From: an uncultured Acetatifactor sp.
GTDB taxonomy: Bacteria; Bacillota; Clostridia; Lachnospirales; Lachnospiraceae
NCBI RefSeq assembly: GCF_910585425.1
Contig: NZ_CAJUCP010000092.1
Span: 1-14,128, forward strand
Length of the DNA stretch: 14,128 nucleotides
Direction of reading: 5' to 3'
Positions 1 to 7,608 of the stretch are shown here, piece after piece. The notes below the pieces were generated by a model. The model was not told where the DNA came from. It did not search any database and was given only the letters and a program-made list of their open reading frames with translations. A program made the position numbers and the translations under genes. Each line of letters begins with the position of its first letter. Position 1 is the stretch's first letter.

Positions 1-28
1 CCGTATTTTTTGTAGAAGAAATCGCGGT

Positions 29-67
29 CTTTCTCTGCGCCAAAAAGTGTACTTTTTGGTGCGAAAG
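29..67. repeat. Imperfect inverted repeat near left edge
   Basis: An 11-bp stem, GCGCCAAAAAG (37-47) against CTTTTTGGTGC (52-62) with one G-T wobble, closes a TGTA loop. CTTTC (29-33) can extend it by pairing with GAAAG (63-67) across a TCT bulge. The sequence is close to palindromic on both strands, so it may be a terminator-like hairpin of a gene left of the window or a protein-binding palindrome. The T-run lies inside the stem and not after it, so it is not a textbook intrinsic terminator. Confidence 0.5.
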
Positions 68-192
68 GGAACATGTATCTTTTCGATCCTCCTTCTGACC
101 ATCACCGTTCGCCCCGCGGAGCACATGATTTTGCGCACATTTTTAAAGTAGACTGGCGAGACATCCCACAAACGGAAAAAGGAAAAGAAAGT

Positions 193-1200
193 ATGAATTA
201 TAAACAGTTGGATCGGGCTCTGCGGCAGCTGGAGCCGATGGAGGAATATTACAGGGAGACGGGGGGCAATCCGGAGTATCAGATGAGGAACAGGTTAAAG
301 AGACGAGGGGCGTTTTATCAGATGGACTATGAGCCCAAGTATAAGAACGACCTGTTCTCCTTCCAGGCCCACCCGTACATATACATTTCCCGGCATATCC
401 GCTATGTGCCGGTCTTTAACCACAAGCATGACTGGGTGGAGCTGTGTTACATGTATTCCGGCTCCTGTGAGCAGACCATCAACGATTCGGTGCACCTGAC
501 GCTGAAGGAAGGGCAGATGCTGATCATCGACACGGACGCGTACCACTCCATCGGCAATACGGGGGAGAACGACATTCTGATCAACATGCTGCTGAAGAAG
601 GAATTCTTCACGGAGATCTTTTTCAGCCATTTTTCGGAGCAGAGCGTCCTGCTCCGGTTCCTGCTGAACGCCATTTCGGAGAAGGCGAACCATGACAACT
701 ACATTTTGTTCCCCTCGGAGGACAGCACGCGGATCGGGCTGTTCATGCGGGAGCTGATGATCGAGTTCCTGGCCCCCCGCAGCCCCAGCTCCGTGGACGT
801 GGTGGACAACCTGATCAATCTGATTTTCCTGGAGCTGGCCCAGGTCTACCAGTCCGAGGCTATGCGCTCCGGGCTCCAGGTGCCGGAAAATAAGGTGTTC
901 GGCATCCTTCGGTACATCCAGGCCAACTACAGGAGCTGTACGCTGACCTCCACGGCGGAATTCTTCGGGATGAATCCGAACTATCTGTCCACGCTGCTCA
1001 AGAAGAGCACCAACTATACCTTCAAGGAGCTGGTGCAGGGGCACCGCTTCGCCTATGTGACCACCATGCTGCAGAATACCCAGGTGCCTGTGGACGAGGT
1101 GATATTCCAGGCGGGCTATGAGAACACTACCTATTTCTATAAGAAATTCAAGGAGAAATACGGCTGCTCTCCGAAGCAGTACCGGATAGAGAATTCTTGA
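193..1200 (+). CDS. AraC-family transcriptional regulator (cupin sensor plus HTH)
   Basis: This encodes a 335-residue cytoplasmic DNA-binding regulator. The N-terminal half (roughly residues 50-135) has the His-rich, beta-rich look of an AraC cupin sensor (HKHDWVELCYMYSG, then a GQMLIIDTDAYHSI stretch). Residues about 233-330 form the AraC double helix-turn-helix, with the conserved end GYENTTYFYKKFKEKYGCSP followed by KQYR. I chose the ATG at 193 because GGAAAAG lies about 7 nt upstream. The frame stays open to an ATG at 73, but the extra 40 residues resemble no domain and have no ribosome binding site. The gene sits 100 bp before a sugar permease operon, where YesN/AraC regulators typically activate transport in response to the imported sugar. 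That role is inferred from position. Length is normal for a one-sensor AraC protein. Confidence 0.9.
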   Translation: MNYKQLDRALRQLEPMEEYYRETGGNPEYQMRNRLKRRGAFYQMDYEPKYKNDLFSFQAHPYIYISRHIRYVPVFNHKHDWVELCYMYSGSCEQTINDSVHLTLKEGQMLIIDTDAYHSIGNTGENDILINMLLKKEFFTEIFFSHFSEQSVLLRFLLNAISEKANHDNYILFPSEDSTRIGLFMRELMIEFLAPRSPSSVDVVDNLINLIFLELAQVYQSEAMRSGLQVPENKVFGILRYIQANYRSCTLTSTAEFFGMNPNYLSTLLKKSTNYTFKELVQGHRFAYVTTMLQNTQVPVDEVIFQAGYENTTYFYKKFKEKYGCSPKQYRIENS

Positions 1201-1211
1201 ACAAAATATGA

Positions 1212-1229
1212 AGTTTTGATGGAAAAACT
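1212..1229. promoter_or_regulatory. Small inverted repeat upstream of importer operon
   Basis: AGTTTT (1212-1217) and AAAACT (1224-1229) form a perfect 6-bp inverted repeat with a 6-nt spacer, between the regulator stop and the likely promoter of the permease operon. It could be part of an AraC-type operator. It is short and AT-rich, so chance is a serious alternative. Confidence 0.2.
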
Positions 1230-1243
1230 GTGAAGAAAGGAGG

Positions 1244-1272
1244 TTAAAAACAGGAATATATTCAGGTATGAT
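1244..1272 (+). promoter_or_regulatory. Candidate sigma-A promoter for importer operon
   Basis: A good -10 element, TATGAT (1267-1272), lies 17 bp downstream of a poor -35, TTAAAA (1244-1249). A weak -35 is what one expects of a promoter that needs an activator such as the adjacent AraC protein. The transcript would start about 20 nt before the permease start at 1301. Confidence 0.4.
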
Positions 1273-1300
1273 AGAAACATCAGAAAGGAGAGGTGCAAAT

Positions 1301-2227
1301 ATGCAAAAGACCAAGAAAAAGCCCGGGCATATCAAGCGGCAGCTAAAGCGCTACAGCGTGCTGTATGTGATTCTGCTGTTGGCGATTATCTATTACTTTG
1401 TTTTCATGTACGTGCCGCTGATCTGGGGTGTGGAGATTTCCTTCAAGGATATGAAGATCGGCAGCACCATCCAGGACGCCCCGTGGGTGGGATGGAAGAA
1501 TTACAAATACTTCTTCCAGAACAAATCCATGCTGAAGCTTCTGCGCAATACCCTCATCATCAGCATCAACAGCATGGTCTGGGGCTTTTTGCCGCCAATC
1601 CTTCTGACGATCGCGATATTTGACCTGCGCAGCAAGAAATATCAGAAGTTCTGCCAGACCATGGTGTATATCCCGCACTTTTTCTCCTGGGTCATCATCT
1701 ACGGCATCGTGTTCGCGTTCTTCTCCGGGAACGGATTCGTCAATGGCATCATCCGCGCCCTGGGCGGCACGGAAGTGGGCTTCCTGACATCCAAGAAGGC
1801 GTTCCTGCCCCTGCTGATCGGGACCCAGATCTGGCAGAGCGTAGGGTGGAGCACCATCCTTTACTTTGCGGCGCTGACCTCCGTGGACACCGAGCTGTAT
1901 GACGCGGCGAAGATCGATGGGGCGGGGCCCATCCAGCGGATCCGGGCGGTGACCTTCCCGGCCATGAAGCCGGTCATCACCTTCTCCCTGATTATGTCCC
2001 TGGGCGGCGTGCTGGGCACGAACTTCGAGCAGATTATGATGTTCTACAACTCGGCCCTGTATGACGTGGCGGATGTGATCGACACCTGGGTATACCGCGT
2101 GGGCCTGGGGCAGATGCAGTACGGCTATGGTACTGCCACCTCCATGATGCGCTCGGTGGTGGGACTGGTCCTGATGGTATCGGCGAACACGATTTCCAAG
2201 AAGGTATCGGGACGAGGAATGTTCTAA
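1301..2227 (+). CDS. Carbohydrate ABC transporter permease, LplB/YteP type
   Basis: This encodes a 308-residue integral membrane subunit of a sugar ABC importer. A basic N-terminus (QKTKKKPGHIKRQLKRY) is followed by a first membrane segment at about residues 18-40 and several further hydrophobic segments. The permease EAA loop is at about 201-220 (DAAKIDGAGPIQRIRAVTFP), the site that contacts the ATPase. The N-terminal layout and the ending around ISKKVSGRGMF fit the LplB/YteP family. The start at 1301 is preferred over the in-frame ATG at 1268 because AGAAAGGAGAGG lies just upstream of it. The gene is first of three transporter genes, 12 bp before the second permease, so co-transcription is nearly certain. 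No ATP-binding gene is in the locus. Confidence 0.93.
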   Translation: MQKTKKKPGHIKRQLKRYSVLYVILLLAIIYYFVFMYVPLIWGVEISFKDMKIGSTIQDAPWVGWKNYKYFFQNKSMLKLLRNTLIISINSMVWGFLPPILLTIAIFDLRSKKYQKFCQTMVYIPHFFSWVIIYGIVFAFFSGNGFVNGIIRALGGTEVGFLTSKKAFLPLLIGTQIWQSVGWSTILYFAALTSVDTELYDAAKIDGAGPIQRIRAVTFPAMKPVITFSLIMSLGGVLGTNFEQIMMFYNSALYDVADVIDTWVYRVGLGQMQYGYGTATSMMRSVVGLVLMVSANTISKKVSGRGMF

Positions 2228-2239
2228 AGGAGGGGCCAA

Positions 2240-3160
2240 ATGAAGAAAAATCAAAAAGTATCGGTTCCCAGGGGCAGCCAGATCAAGATGTCCCGGGAGG
2301 AGAAGCTGTATCAGGCGTGCATCGCTATTGTGGTTGGGCTCGTGACGGTGGCCTGCATCCTTCCGCTGCTGTACGTGGTGGGGATGTCCCTCACCTCCGA
2401 GGGCGAGATGATCGAGAAGAACTTCTTCGTCATCATCCCGGAGCATCCCACGCTGGCGGCCTACAAGAACCTGTTTTCCAGCGCCAACTTTTTTGACGGC
2501 ATGAAGATTACAATATTACGTACATTCATAGGGATATTCTCGGCCTTGGTGCTGACGGTGCCGGTGGGCTATATCCTGGCCATCCGGGAGCTGCCGTTCA
2601 AGAATCCCATATTGCTGTATTTCATCACCACCATGCTGATTGGCGGCGGGACCATTCCCTCTTATCTGCTGTACCGGGATCTCCATCTGCTGAACAGCTT
2701 CTGGGTCTACATAGCCCCCAGCCTGGCCAACACCCACGGGATACTGGTGGTGAAGCTCTTCGTGGAGGGCATCCCCACGGATCTGATGGAGTCGGCGGAC
2801 CTGGACGGCGCTTCGGAGCTGCAGAAGATGTGGCATCTGGGGATTCCGCTGCTGCGCCCCACGATTCTGGCCCTGGGCCTGTTCGCCGCGGTGGCCCACT
2901 GGAATTCCTGGATGGACGCCATGATCTACGCTCCCATGAATACGAAGATATGGCCGATCCAGTACATCATCCGCAACATGATGCTGGCAGCCAGCACCAG
3001 CATGGACAACGGGATACCGATCTCCTCCTTCATGAAGATGACGCCGGAGGGCTTCAAGATGGCCGGGGTGCTGGTGGCGGTGCTCCCCATCCTGTGCGTG
3101 TATCCGTTCCTGCAGAAGTATTTCGTCAAGGGAATGTTCACCGGTTCCGTAAAGGGATGA
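2240..3160 (+). CDS. Carbohydrate ABC transporter permease, YtcP/LplC type
   Basis: This is the 306-residue second permease, partner of the preceding gene, and together they form the membrane channel. Residues about 25-50 are the first membrane segment (YQACIAIVVGLVTVACILPLL), and the N-terminal SREEKLYQ stretch is typical of the YtcP group. The EAA loop is at about 184-203 (ESADLDGASELQKMWHLGIP). The C-terminus KYFVKGMFTGSVKG is a hallmark of this family. TAAAGGAGGGG just upstream of the ATG is an excellent ribosome binding site and overlaps the stop of the first permease. The binding-protein gene follows after 60 bp with its own ribosome binding site. Confidence 0.95.
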   Translation: MKKNQKVSVPRGSQIKMSREEKLYQACIAIVVGLVTVACILPLLYVVGMSLTSEGEMIEKNFFVIIPEHPTLAAYKNLFSSANFFDGMKITILRTFIGIFSALVLTVPVGYILAIRELPFKNPILLYFITTMLIGGGTIPSYLLYRDLHLLNSFWVYIAPSLANTHGILVVKLFVEGIPTDLMESADLDGASELQKMWHLGIPLLRPTILALGLFAAVAHWNSWMDAMIYAPMNTKIWPIQYIIRNMMLAASTSMDNGIPISSFMKMTPEGFKMAGVLVAVLPILCVYPFLQKYFVKGMFTGSVKG

Positions 3161-3220
3161 GGCCGGTTTACAGATATCTACGATCCACAAGTTCAGTTCC
3201 ATTTTAAGGAAAGGAGAGTT

Positions 3221-5089
3221 ATGAAAATGAAGAACAAAACAGTAAAGCTTATGGCTGTGTTCATGGCTGTGGCAATGGCGATGACAGCCTGTGGCGGCAG
3301 CGGCGGTGACAGCAAAGAGTCTTCCGGAGACAAGCAGGAGCAGTCTTCCGCGGAGGAATCCGGCAAGGAAGAGGAGAGCAGCGCCGAGGAGACAGGCTCC
3401 GAGGATGCCGGCGCCGAGGACGCTGGCGGTGAGGCGGGAGGTTCCGCGGCGGCAGATATCCCCGCTTTCGAGGATATCGAGTTTGCGGACGCGCTGCCTG
3501 TGAATCCTCCCATGGCGGACGATGTCAACTATGACTATGACGACATGAGCGTCCATTACGACCTGGTGTTCCAGACCTATTCCTACGGCGAAGTGATGCC
3601 GGAGAACGACCCGATCAAGAAATGGCTGGAGGAGAGGTTCAATGTGACCCTGACGCTGATCACCAGCGCCCAGCAGGATTACGAGACCACCATGTCCACC
3701 ATGTTCGCCGGAGGGGACACCCCCGACCTGGTGATGTTCACCAAGCCCGACACGGCGTTCGTCATCGGCGGACAGGGGCTGCTGGTAGATGCCAGGGAGA
3801 TGTACCCCTACATGCCCCAGACCTGCAAATTCGTCACCAAGACCATGATAAAGGCCACCACCATGGACAATGGCGAGATTCCCGCGGTGACCAAGTATTC
3901 CATCCAGGATTCCGACGGCTGGAACGTTTCCTTCCGCCAGGACTGGCTGGACAAGTTCGGGATGAGCATCCCTACCACCCAGGAAGAGCTGCTGGCCTAT
4001 GCCCATGCCTGTACTTATGACGATCCCGACGGCAACGGCGTGGACGACACTTATTTCATCCTGGGAGCGGGCAGCGGCAAGAGTCTGCAGATGCTTAACG
4101 GCTTCGCGCCCTTCTTCGGAAATCCCGCCTATACGGTGGGCGATGACGGAAAGCTGTCCGTGCCCATGATGAACGGCTCCACCGAGAACTTCCTGAAATT
4201 CGTGAACGCCCTCTATACTGACGGCTGCCTTCCGTCCGACTGGTATACCATTCAGTGGGAGGAAGCCAAGTCCTACTGGCTCAATGACAGGCTGGGCGCT
4301 GTCCATGCTCCGAACATGATCGGTGAGTACTGCTCCCATTTCATCAATGACGAGAACAAGAGCGACCTGGAATATTTTGAGAAGCTGGTGAACACATGGG
4401 TATATTCCGACAAGGCACCCGTGGAGGGCGGCAAGGGCTCCGCAGGCGGCAGCCTGGGCATGCTGTGGTCCATCCCGAAGAAGAACGTAGAGGGAGACCA
4501 GGGCAAGATGCTGCGCATCCTCCACATGCTGGACGAGATGTGCTATGGCGGCGAGGCTTACTTCAACACGGTACAGGGCGGCGGCAATGAGGTCTATGTG
4601 GCTGACGGCTACGACCAGGATGTGCGTTTCTTCAACGAGGACGGCTGGCAGGTGATCTCCAAGACATCCGAGCATCCCTCCGACGCAGGACAGTACGGCG
4701 CCAGCGGACTGGCCCTTGCTCCCTGGCAGAACTTCGGCTTCACCACCAAGTGGATGGCCAACTACGTGAGAGAAGAGGAGGATCCGGACGATCCCACAAA
4801 GGTAGAGCGCGACAAGCTCAGCGCGGAAGCCAACGACAAGGCCAACGCCGCGATGGCGGCAATGGACCGCTGGCCGGCAGACGCGTTGCTGTACTCCACT
4901 GCAGGGCTGGAAGGGACTGAGATGCTCTCAGAGTTCGTCAACGCAGAGCAGTATAAGTTCATCGTGGGCGAGAGAAGCTTCGACGAGTGGGATGCCTTCG
5001 TACAGGAGTGGCTGGATCAGGGCGGCGCGATCATCGTCCGTTCCGTTGCAGAGCAGCTTGGCTGTGAGCTGCCCGACGGCGTGGAGTAA
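3221..5089 (+). CDS. Extracellular solute-binding lipoprotein (YtcQ/LplA type)
   Basis: This is the 622-residue substrate-binding subunit of the importer, expected to be lipid-anchored on the outer face of the membrane. The signal peptide (residues 1-23) ends in a lipobox, with the modified cysteine at residue 24 (MTACGG). Residues about 25-80 are a low-complexity Ser/Glu/Gly/Asp linker, probably a flexible tether. The rest is a large two-lobed binding protein: PIKKWLEERFNVTLTLI and the FAGGDTPDLVMF stretch are family-typical. Length is normal for this long binding-protein class. AAGGAAAGGAGAG precedes the ATG at 3221; an ATG two codons later could also serve. The gene ends before a strong terminator. 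The ligand is probably an oligosaccharide, inferred from the permeases and the hydrolase downstream. Confidence 0.93.
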   Translation: MKMKNKTVKLMAVFMAVAMAMTACGGSGGDSKESSGDKQEQSSAEESGKEEESSAEETGSEDAGAEDAGGEAGGSAAADIPAFEDIEFADALPVNPPMADDVNYDYDDMSVHYDLVFQTYSYGEVMPENDPIKKWLEERFNVTLTLITSAQQDYETTMSTMFAGGDTPDLVMFTKPDTAFVIGGQGLLVDAREMYPYMPQTCKFVTKTMIKATTMDNGEIPAVTKYSIQDSDGWNVSFRQDWLDKFGMSIPTTQEELLAYAHACTYDDPDGNGVDDTYFILGAGSGKSLQMLNGFAPFFGNPAYTVGDDGKLSVPMMNGSTENFLKFVNALYTDGCLPSDWYTIQWEEAKSYWLNDRLGAVHAPNMIGEYCSHFINDENKSDLEYFEKLVNTWVYSDKAPVEGGKGSAGGSLGMLWSIPKKNVEGDQGKMLRILHMLDEMCYGGEAYFNTVQGGGNEVYVADGYDQDVRFFNEDGWQVISKTSEHPSDAGQYGASGLALAPWQNFGFTTKWMANYVREEEDPDDPTKVERDKLSAEANDKANAAMAAMDRWPADALLYSTAGLEGTEMLSEFVNAEQYKFIVGERSFDEWDAFVQEWLDQGGAIIVRSVAEQLGCELPDGVE

Positions 5090-5145
5090 GAGAGGATCGT
5101 AGTCGATATTTTTGAGGAATAACTGATAAGGAATAACTGATATAT

Positions 5146-5196
5146 GAAAAAGGGCTGCTATAAGGACGATGGATCTGTGGCGGCCCTTTTTCTGTT
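5146..5196 (+). terminator. Intrinsic terminator after binding-protein gene
   Basis: The 13-bp stem GAAAAAGGGCTGC (5146-5158) pairs with GCGGCCCTTTTTC (5180-5192) with one G-U wobble, and the right arm carries the U-tract. It probably ends the regulator/importer transcript. The hydrolase gene downstream then depends on read-through or its own promoter. Confidence 0.88.
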
Positions 5197-5206
5197 TCTG
5201 ACAGGA

Positions 5207-5261
5207 CAGGATTATTGTGGCAGGATTGCCGTTATGACGGCATTGCCATTATCATAATCTG
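5207..5261. promoter_or_regulatory. Long imperfect inverted repeat before hydrolase gene
   Basis: Three stacked stems share one centre. TGCCGT (5227-5232) pairs with ACGGCA (5237-5242) around a TATG loop. TGGCA (5218-5222) pairs with TGCCA (5244-5248). CAGGATTAT (5207-5215) pairs with ATAATCTG (5254-5261) with one bulged G. No T-run follows, so this is not an ordinary terminator. Its position between terminator and gene suggests an operator or a leader RNA element; which one is not determined. Confidence 0.5.
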
Positions 5262-5276
5262 CCATTGCGATACTAT
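5249..5276 (+). promoter_or_regulatory. Weak candidate promoter for hydrolase gene
   Basis: TTATCA (5249-5254) and TACTAT (5271-5276) are separated by 16 bp, each matching the sigma-A consensus at 4 of 6 positions. The -35 overlaps the right arm of the inverted repeat at 5207-5261, so a protein bound there could block or assist it. The match is marginal. Confidence 0.25.
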
Positions 5277-5315
5277 GCGATGAAGCGTATGTCAAATAAG
5301 AAGGAGGCGGCAGCG

Positions 5316-7394
5316 ATGAAGGTGCTGGAGGCGAAATGGAGCGCGGGGGAGGGCGGAGGCTCTGTCACATTTGAGCAGGTGGCCCTGGAGGAGCCTGTCC
5401 GCGGGGTGCGGGTCTGGTATAAGACCGTGGATAAGGGCGTCTTTGACATGGAGGTGTGGGTGGACGGGGCAGTGGCGGCGGTGATAGCCATTGCCGGAAC
5501 GGCTTATTTCAACGAGCTGGAGAGCGTCTGGGCGGAGGTGCCGGAGATTGGGGCGGGTGTACATGACCTCACGTTCTCCTGCGGGGAGAACGGCTATTTC
5601 GACCGATTCGAGCTGACGCAGGAGAGCCCCTGTGCCGGGGCGGAGGAGGCGCCGGAACGGCATTTCCGGGATACCTGTAATGACCTGCTGGTGGCCACGG
5701 ACATGCTGGGCAGGAAGCTGCCGGGGCATGAGGAGGTGGGCGGCCCGAAACGTAAGCTGGTGGGCCTGTTCTACTGGACATGGCGCAACGGTCAGGGCGC
5801 AGGCGGCAGGGCGATTCCCCGGAACCTGACTAAGATATTGGAGCGGGCCCCGGAGGCGGAGTTCGACATGGGGCATCCGATTTGGACGGACAATGACCTG
5901 GTGCATTGGAACGAGCCCTTCTACGGCTTCTATCGGAATGACGACCCGTATGTAATCAGGAAGCATGCCCAGTATTTTGCCGATGCGGGGGTGGATGTGC
6001 TGGTGTTCGATGCCACCAATGGCTCCTGTGTCTGGCGGGACGCCTATATGCCGCTGCTGGAGGGGCTGGACCAGGCCAGGCGGGACGGCATCCGCACGCC
6101 CCAGGTGGCGTTTATGATGAATTTCGCGGCCTGCCCTACCACCCTTGAGATGCTGCGCAGCGTGTACCAGGATCTGTACCGCCCCGGCAGATACCGGGAC
6201 CTGTGGTTCCTGTGGGAGGGCAAGCCCCTGGTGATGGCTTACCCGGAATCCATCCCCCAGGAGGGGAAGTCCCCCTATGACACACAGATCCTGAATGAGA
6301 TCCGGGCGTTCTTCACCTTCCGCCCGGGACAGCCCGGCTACGCCACCGGCCCCAAGAGGGCGGACCACTGGGGCTGGCTGGAGACCGCCCCCCAGAACGG
6401 CTTCGGGGCAAGGGAGGACGGAAGCTTCGAGATGTGCACGGTGGGCGTGGCCCAGAACGCCCGGGACGGCCGCATCTGCACGCATTTCAACGACAAGGGC
6501 ACTTACGGCAGGAGCTACACCCATGAGCACGGCCACGACAGGCTCACGGAGGATTCCTATCTGTATGGGCTGAACGTACAGGAACAGTGGGAGCATGCCC
6601 TGGAGCTGGATCCGGACTATGTGTTCGTCACCGGCTGGAACGAGTGGCTGATGGGGAAGTTCCCGGGCAAGCCCTGGATCTGGGACGAGGACAGCACACA
6701 GATCGCCTTTGTGGATCAGTATGACAGGGAGCATTCCAGGGACATCGAGCCGGACTGCGACGGCTATCTGGACTCCTATTATCTGCAGCTGTGTGCCAAT
6801 ATCCGCAGGTTCAAGGGGGTGGCCCATGTAGACCGGGACGTGGCGCCCATAGAGCTTATGCCGGGCGAGATTGAGAAGCTCCGGGATGCCCTTCCCGCCT
6901 ATCTGTCCCATGCGGGCACGGAGGCGAAGAGGGACTACCAGGGCCTGGGGAAGGCTGACCGCTATGTGAACCACAGCGGCAGGAACAACATCGTGGAGGC
7001 CCGGGTGGCCTATGACAGCGGGAAGGTGCATTTCCTGGCAATCTGCCGGGAGGAGATCCTGCCCGCGCCTACAGGGGCAGTCAATCCCATGACATTGCTT
7101 CTGGATACGGACTGCGACAAGGCCACCGGATGGGAGGGGTATGACTTCAAGATTACTGAGGGCGTGCTCTACGGCTGGCGGGACGGGGCGTTCCGGGAGA
7201 TTGGCGGTGTGGAGGCCGTGCGGAGGGGCAATGCGCTGATGCTGACCGTAGACCGGGAGCTTTTGGGGCTTGCCGGAGAGGGGAAGCCGGTCTTCGAGTT
7301 CAAGTGGATCGACAGCATCGCCCTGGACGATGTGATGAATTTCTACCGGGACGGGGACGCGGCGCCCTTTGGGAGGTTCAATTTCATCTATTGA
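5316..7394 (+). CDS. GH99/GH71-like glycoside hydrolase with accessory beta domains (putative)
   Basis: This is a 692-residue protein with no signal peptide or membrane segment, hence probably cytoplasmic. Residues about 1-115 look like a beta-sandwich, possibly carbohydrate-binding (VRGVRVWYKTVDKGVF, then DMEVWVDG). Residues about 147-520 look like a TIM barrel, opening with LVGLFYWTWRNG and including GVDVLVFDATNG. The strand-end motif VFVTGWNEW has N442 and E443; RDIEP follows about 30 residues later. Residues about 570-692 look like a second beta domain, containing GWEGYDFKI. In GH99 the matching motif is NEWxEG with two catalytic glutamates; here it is NEWLMG, so the second is methionine 446. 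The start at 5316 is chosen because AAGGAGG (5301-5307) lies 8 nt upstream; the open frame from 5265 has no such site. Placement after the importer suggests it processes the imported glycan. Fold and class are inferred, and the substrate is unknown. Confidence 0.68.
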   Translation: MKVLEAKWSAGEGGGSVTFEQVALEEPVRGVRVWYKTVDKGVFDMEVWVDGAVAAVIAIAGTAYFNELESVWAEVPEIGAGVHDLTFSCGENGYFDRFELTQESPCAGAEEAPERHFRDTCNDLLVATDMLGRKLPGHEEVGGPKRKLVGLFYWTWRNGQGAGGRAIPRNLTKILERAPEAEFDMGHPIWTDNDLVHWNEPFYGFYRNDDPYVIRKHAQYFADAGVDVLVFDATNGSCVWRDAYMPLLEGLDQARRDGIRTPQVAFMMNFAACPTTLEMLRSVYQDLYRPGRYRDLWFLWEGKPLVMAYPESIPQEGKSPYDTQILNEIRAFFTFRPGQPGYATGPKRADHWGWLETAPQNGFGAREDGSFEMCTVGVAQNARDGRICTHFNDKGTYGRSYTHEHGHDRLTEDSYLYGLNVQEQWEHALELDPDYVFVTGWNEWLMGKFPGKPWIWDEDSTQIAFVDQYDREHSRDIEPDCDGYLDSYYLQLCANIRRFKGVAHVDRDVAPIELMPGEIEKLRDALPAYLSHAGTEAKRDYQGLGKADRYVNHSGRNNIVEARVAYDSGKVHFLAICREEILPAPTGAVNPMTLLLDTDCDKATGWEGYDFKITEGVLYGWRDGAFREIGGVEAVRRGNALMLTVDRELLGLAGEGKPVFEFKWIDSIALDDVMNFYRDGDAAPFGRFNFIY

Positions 7395-7424
7395 CCGTAT
7401 GGACAACGGAAGACAGCGCTGCAG

Positions 7425-7469
7425 CGGGAGCCATGGAAGGGGCAAGCTTTCCATGGCTCCCGGCTTTTT
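7425..7469 (+). terminator. Intrinsic terminator after hydrolase gene
   Basis: A perfect 14-bp stem (7425-7438 with 7449-7462; core GGGAGCCATGGAA / TTCCATGGCTCCC) with a 10-nt loop is followed by GC and five T residues (7465-7469). It closes the glycan locus and separates it from the chemoreceptor gene. Confidence 0.92.
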
Positions 7470-7539
7470 GCGCTCCGGGGCATGGCGGGGCGGGCGTGTG
7501 GCGCCCGGCGCAGGAGCGGAGAGAGGACAACCTAAGACA

Positions 7540-7568
7540 TTGAAAAAGGGAAGGATTTGTGATAGAAT
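7540..7568 (+). promoter_or_regulatory. Sigma-A promoter of the chemoreceptor gene
   Basis: TTGAAA (7540-7545) and TAGAAT (7563-7568) stand 17 bp apart, each one or two bases from consensus. Transcription would start near 7575, giving a leader of about 34 nt before the ATG at 7609. This makes the chemoreceptor an independent transcription unit. Confidence 0.8.
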
Positions 7569-7608
7569 AGGTTCAACATTCATTTTGCAATATGGGGGTA
7601 TTTTTATC

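Noticed and set aside
73..192. N-terminal extension of the AraC regulator
   Set aside because: There is no ribosome binding site at the ATG at 73, and the 40 added residues resemble nothing in the family. The ATG at 193 has a suitable site.
2516..4675. 719-codon open frame on the minus strand
   Set aside because: It is antisense to the second permease and the binding protein, both with clear family signatures. Its translation is His/Gly/Val-rich low-complexity shadow sequence, and it has no ribosome binding site.
7369..7608. N-terminal extension of the chemoreceptor frame
   Set aside because: It would overlap the hydrolase end, the terminator at 7425-7469 and the promoter at 7540-7568. The ATG at 7609 gives a normal receptor N-terminus.
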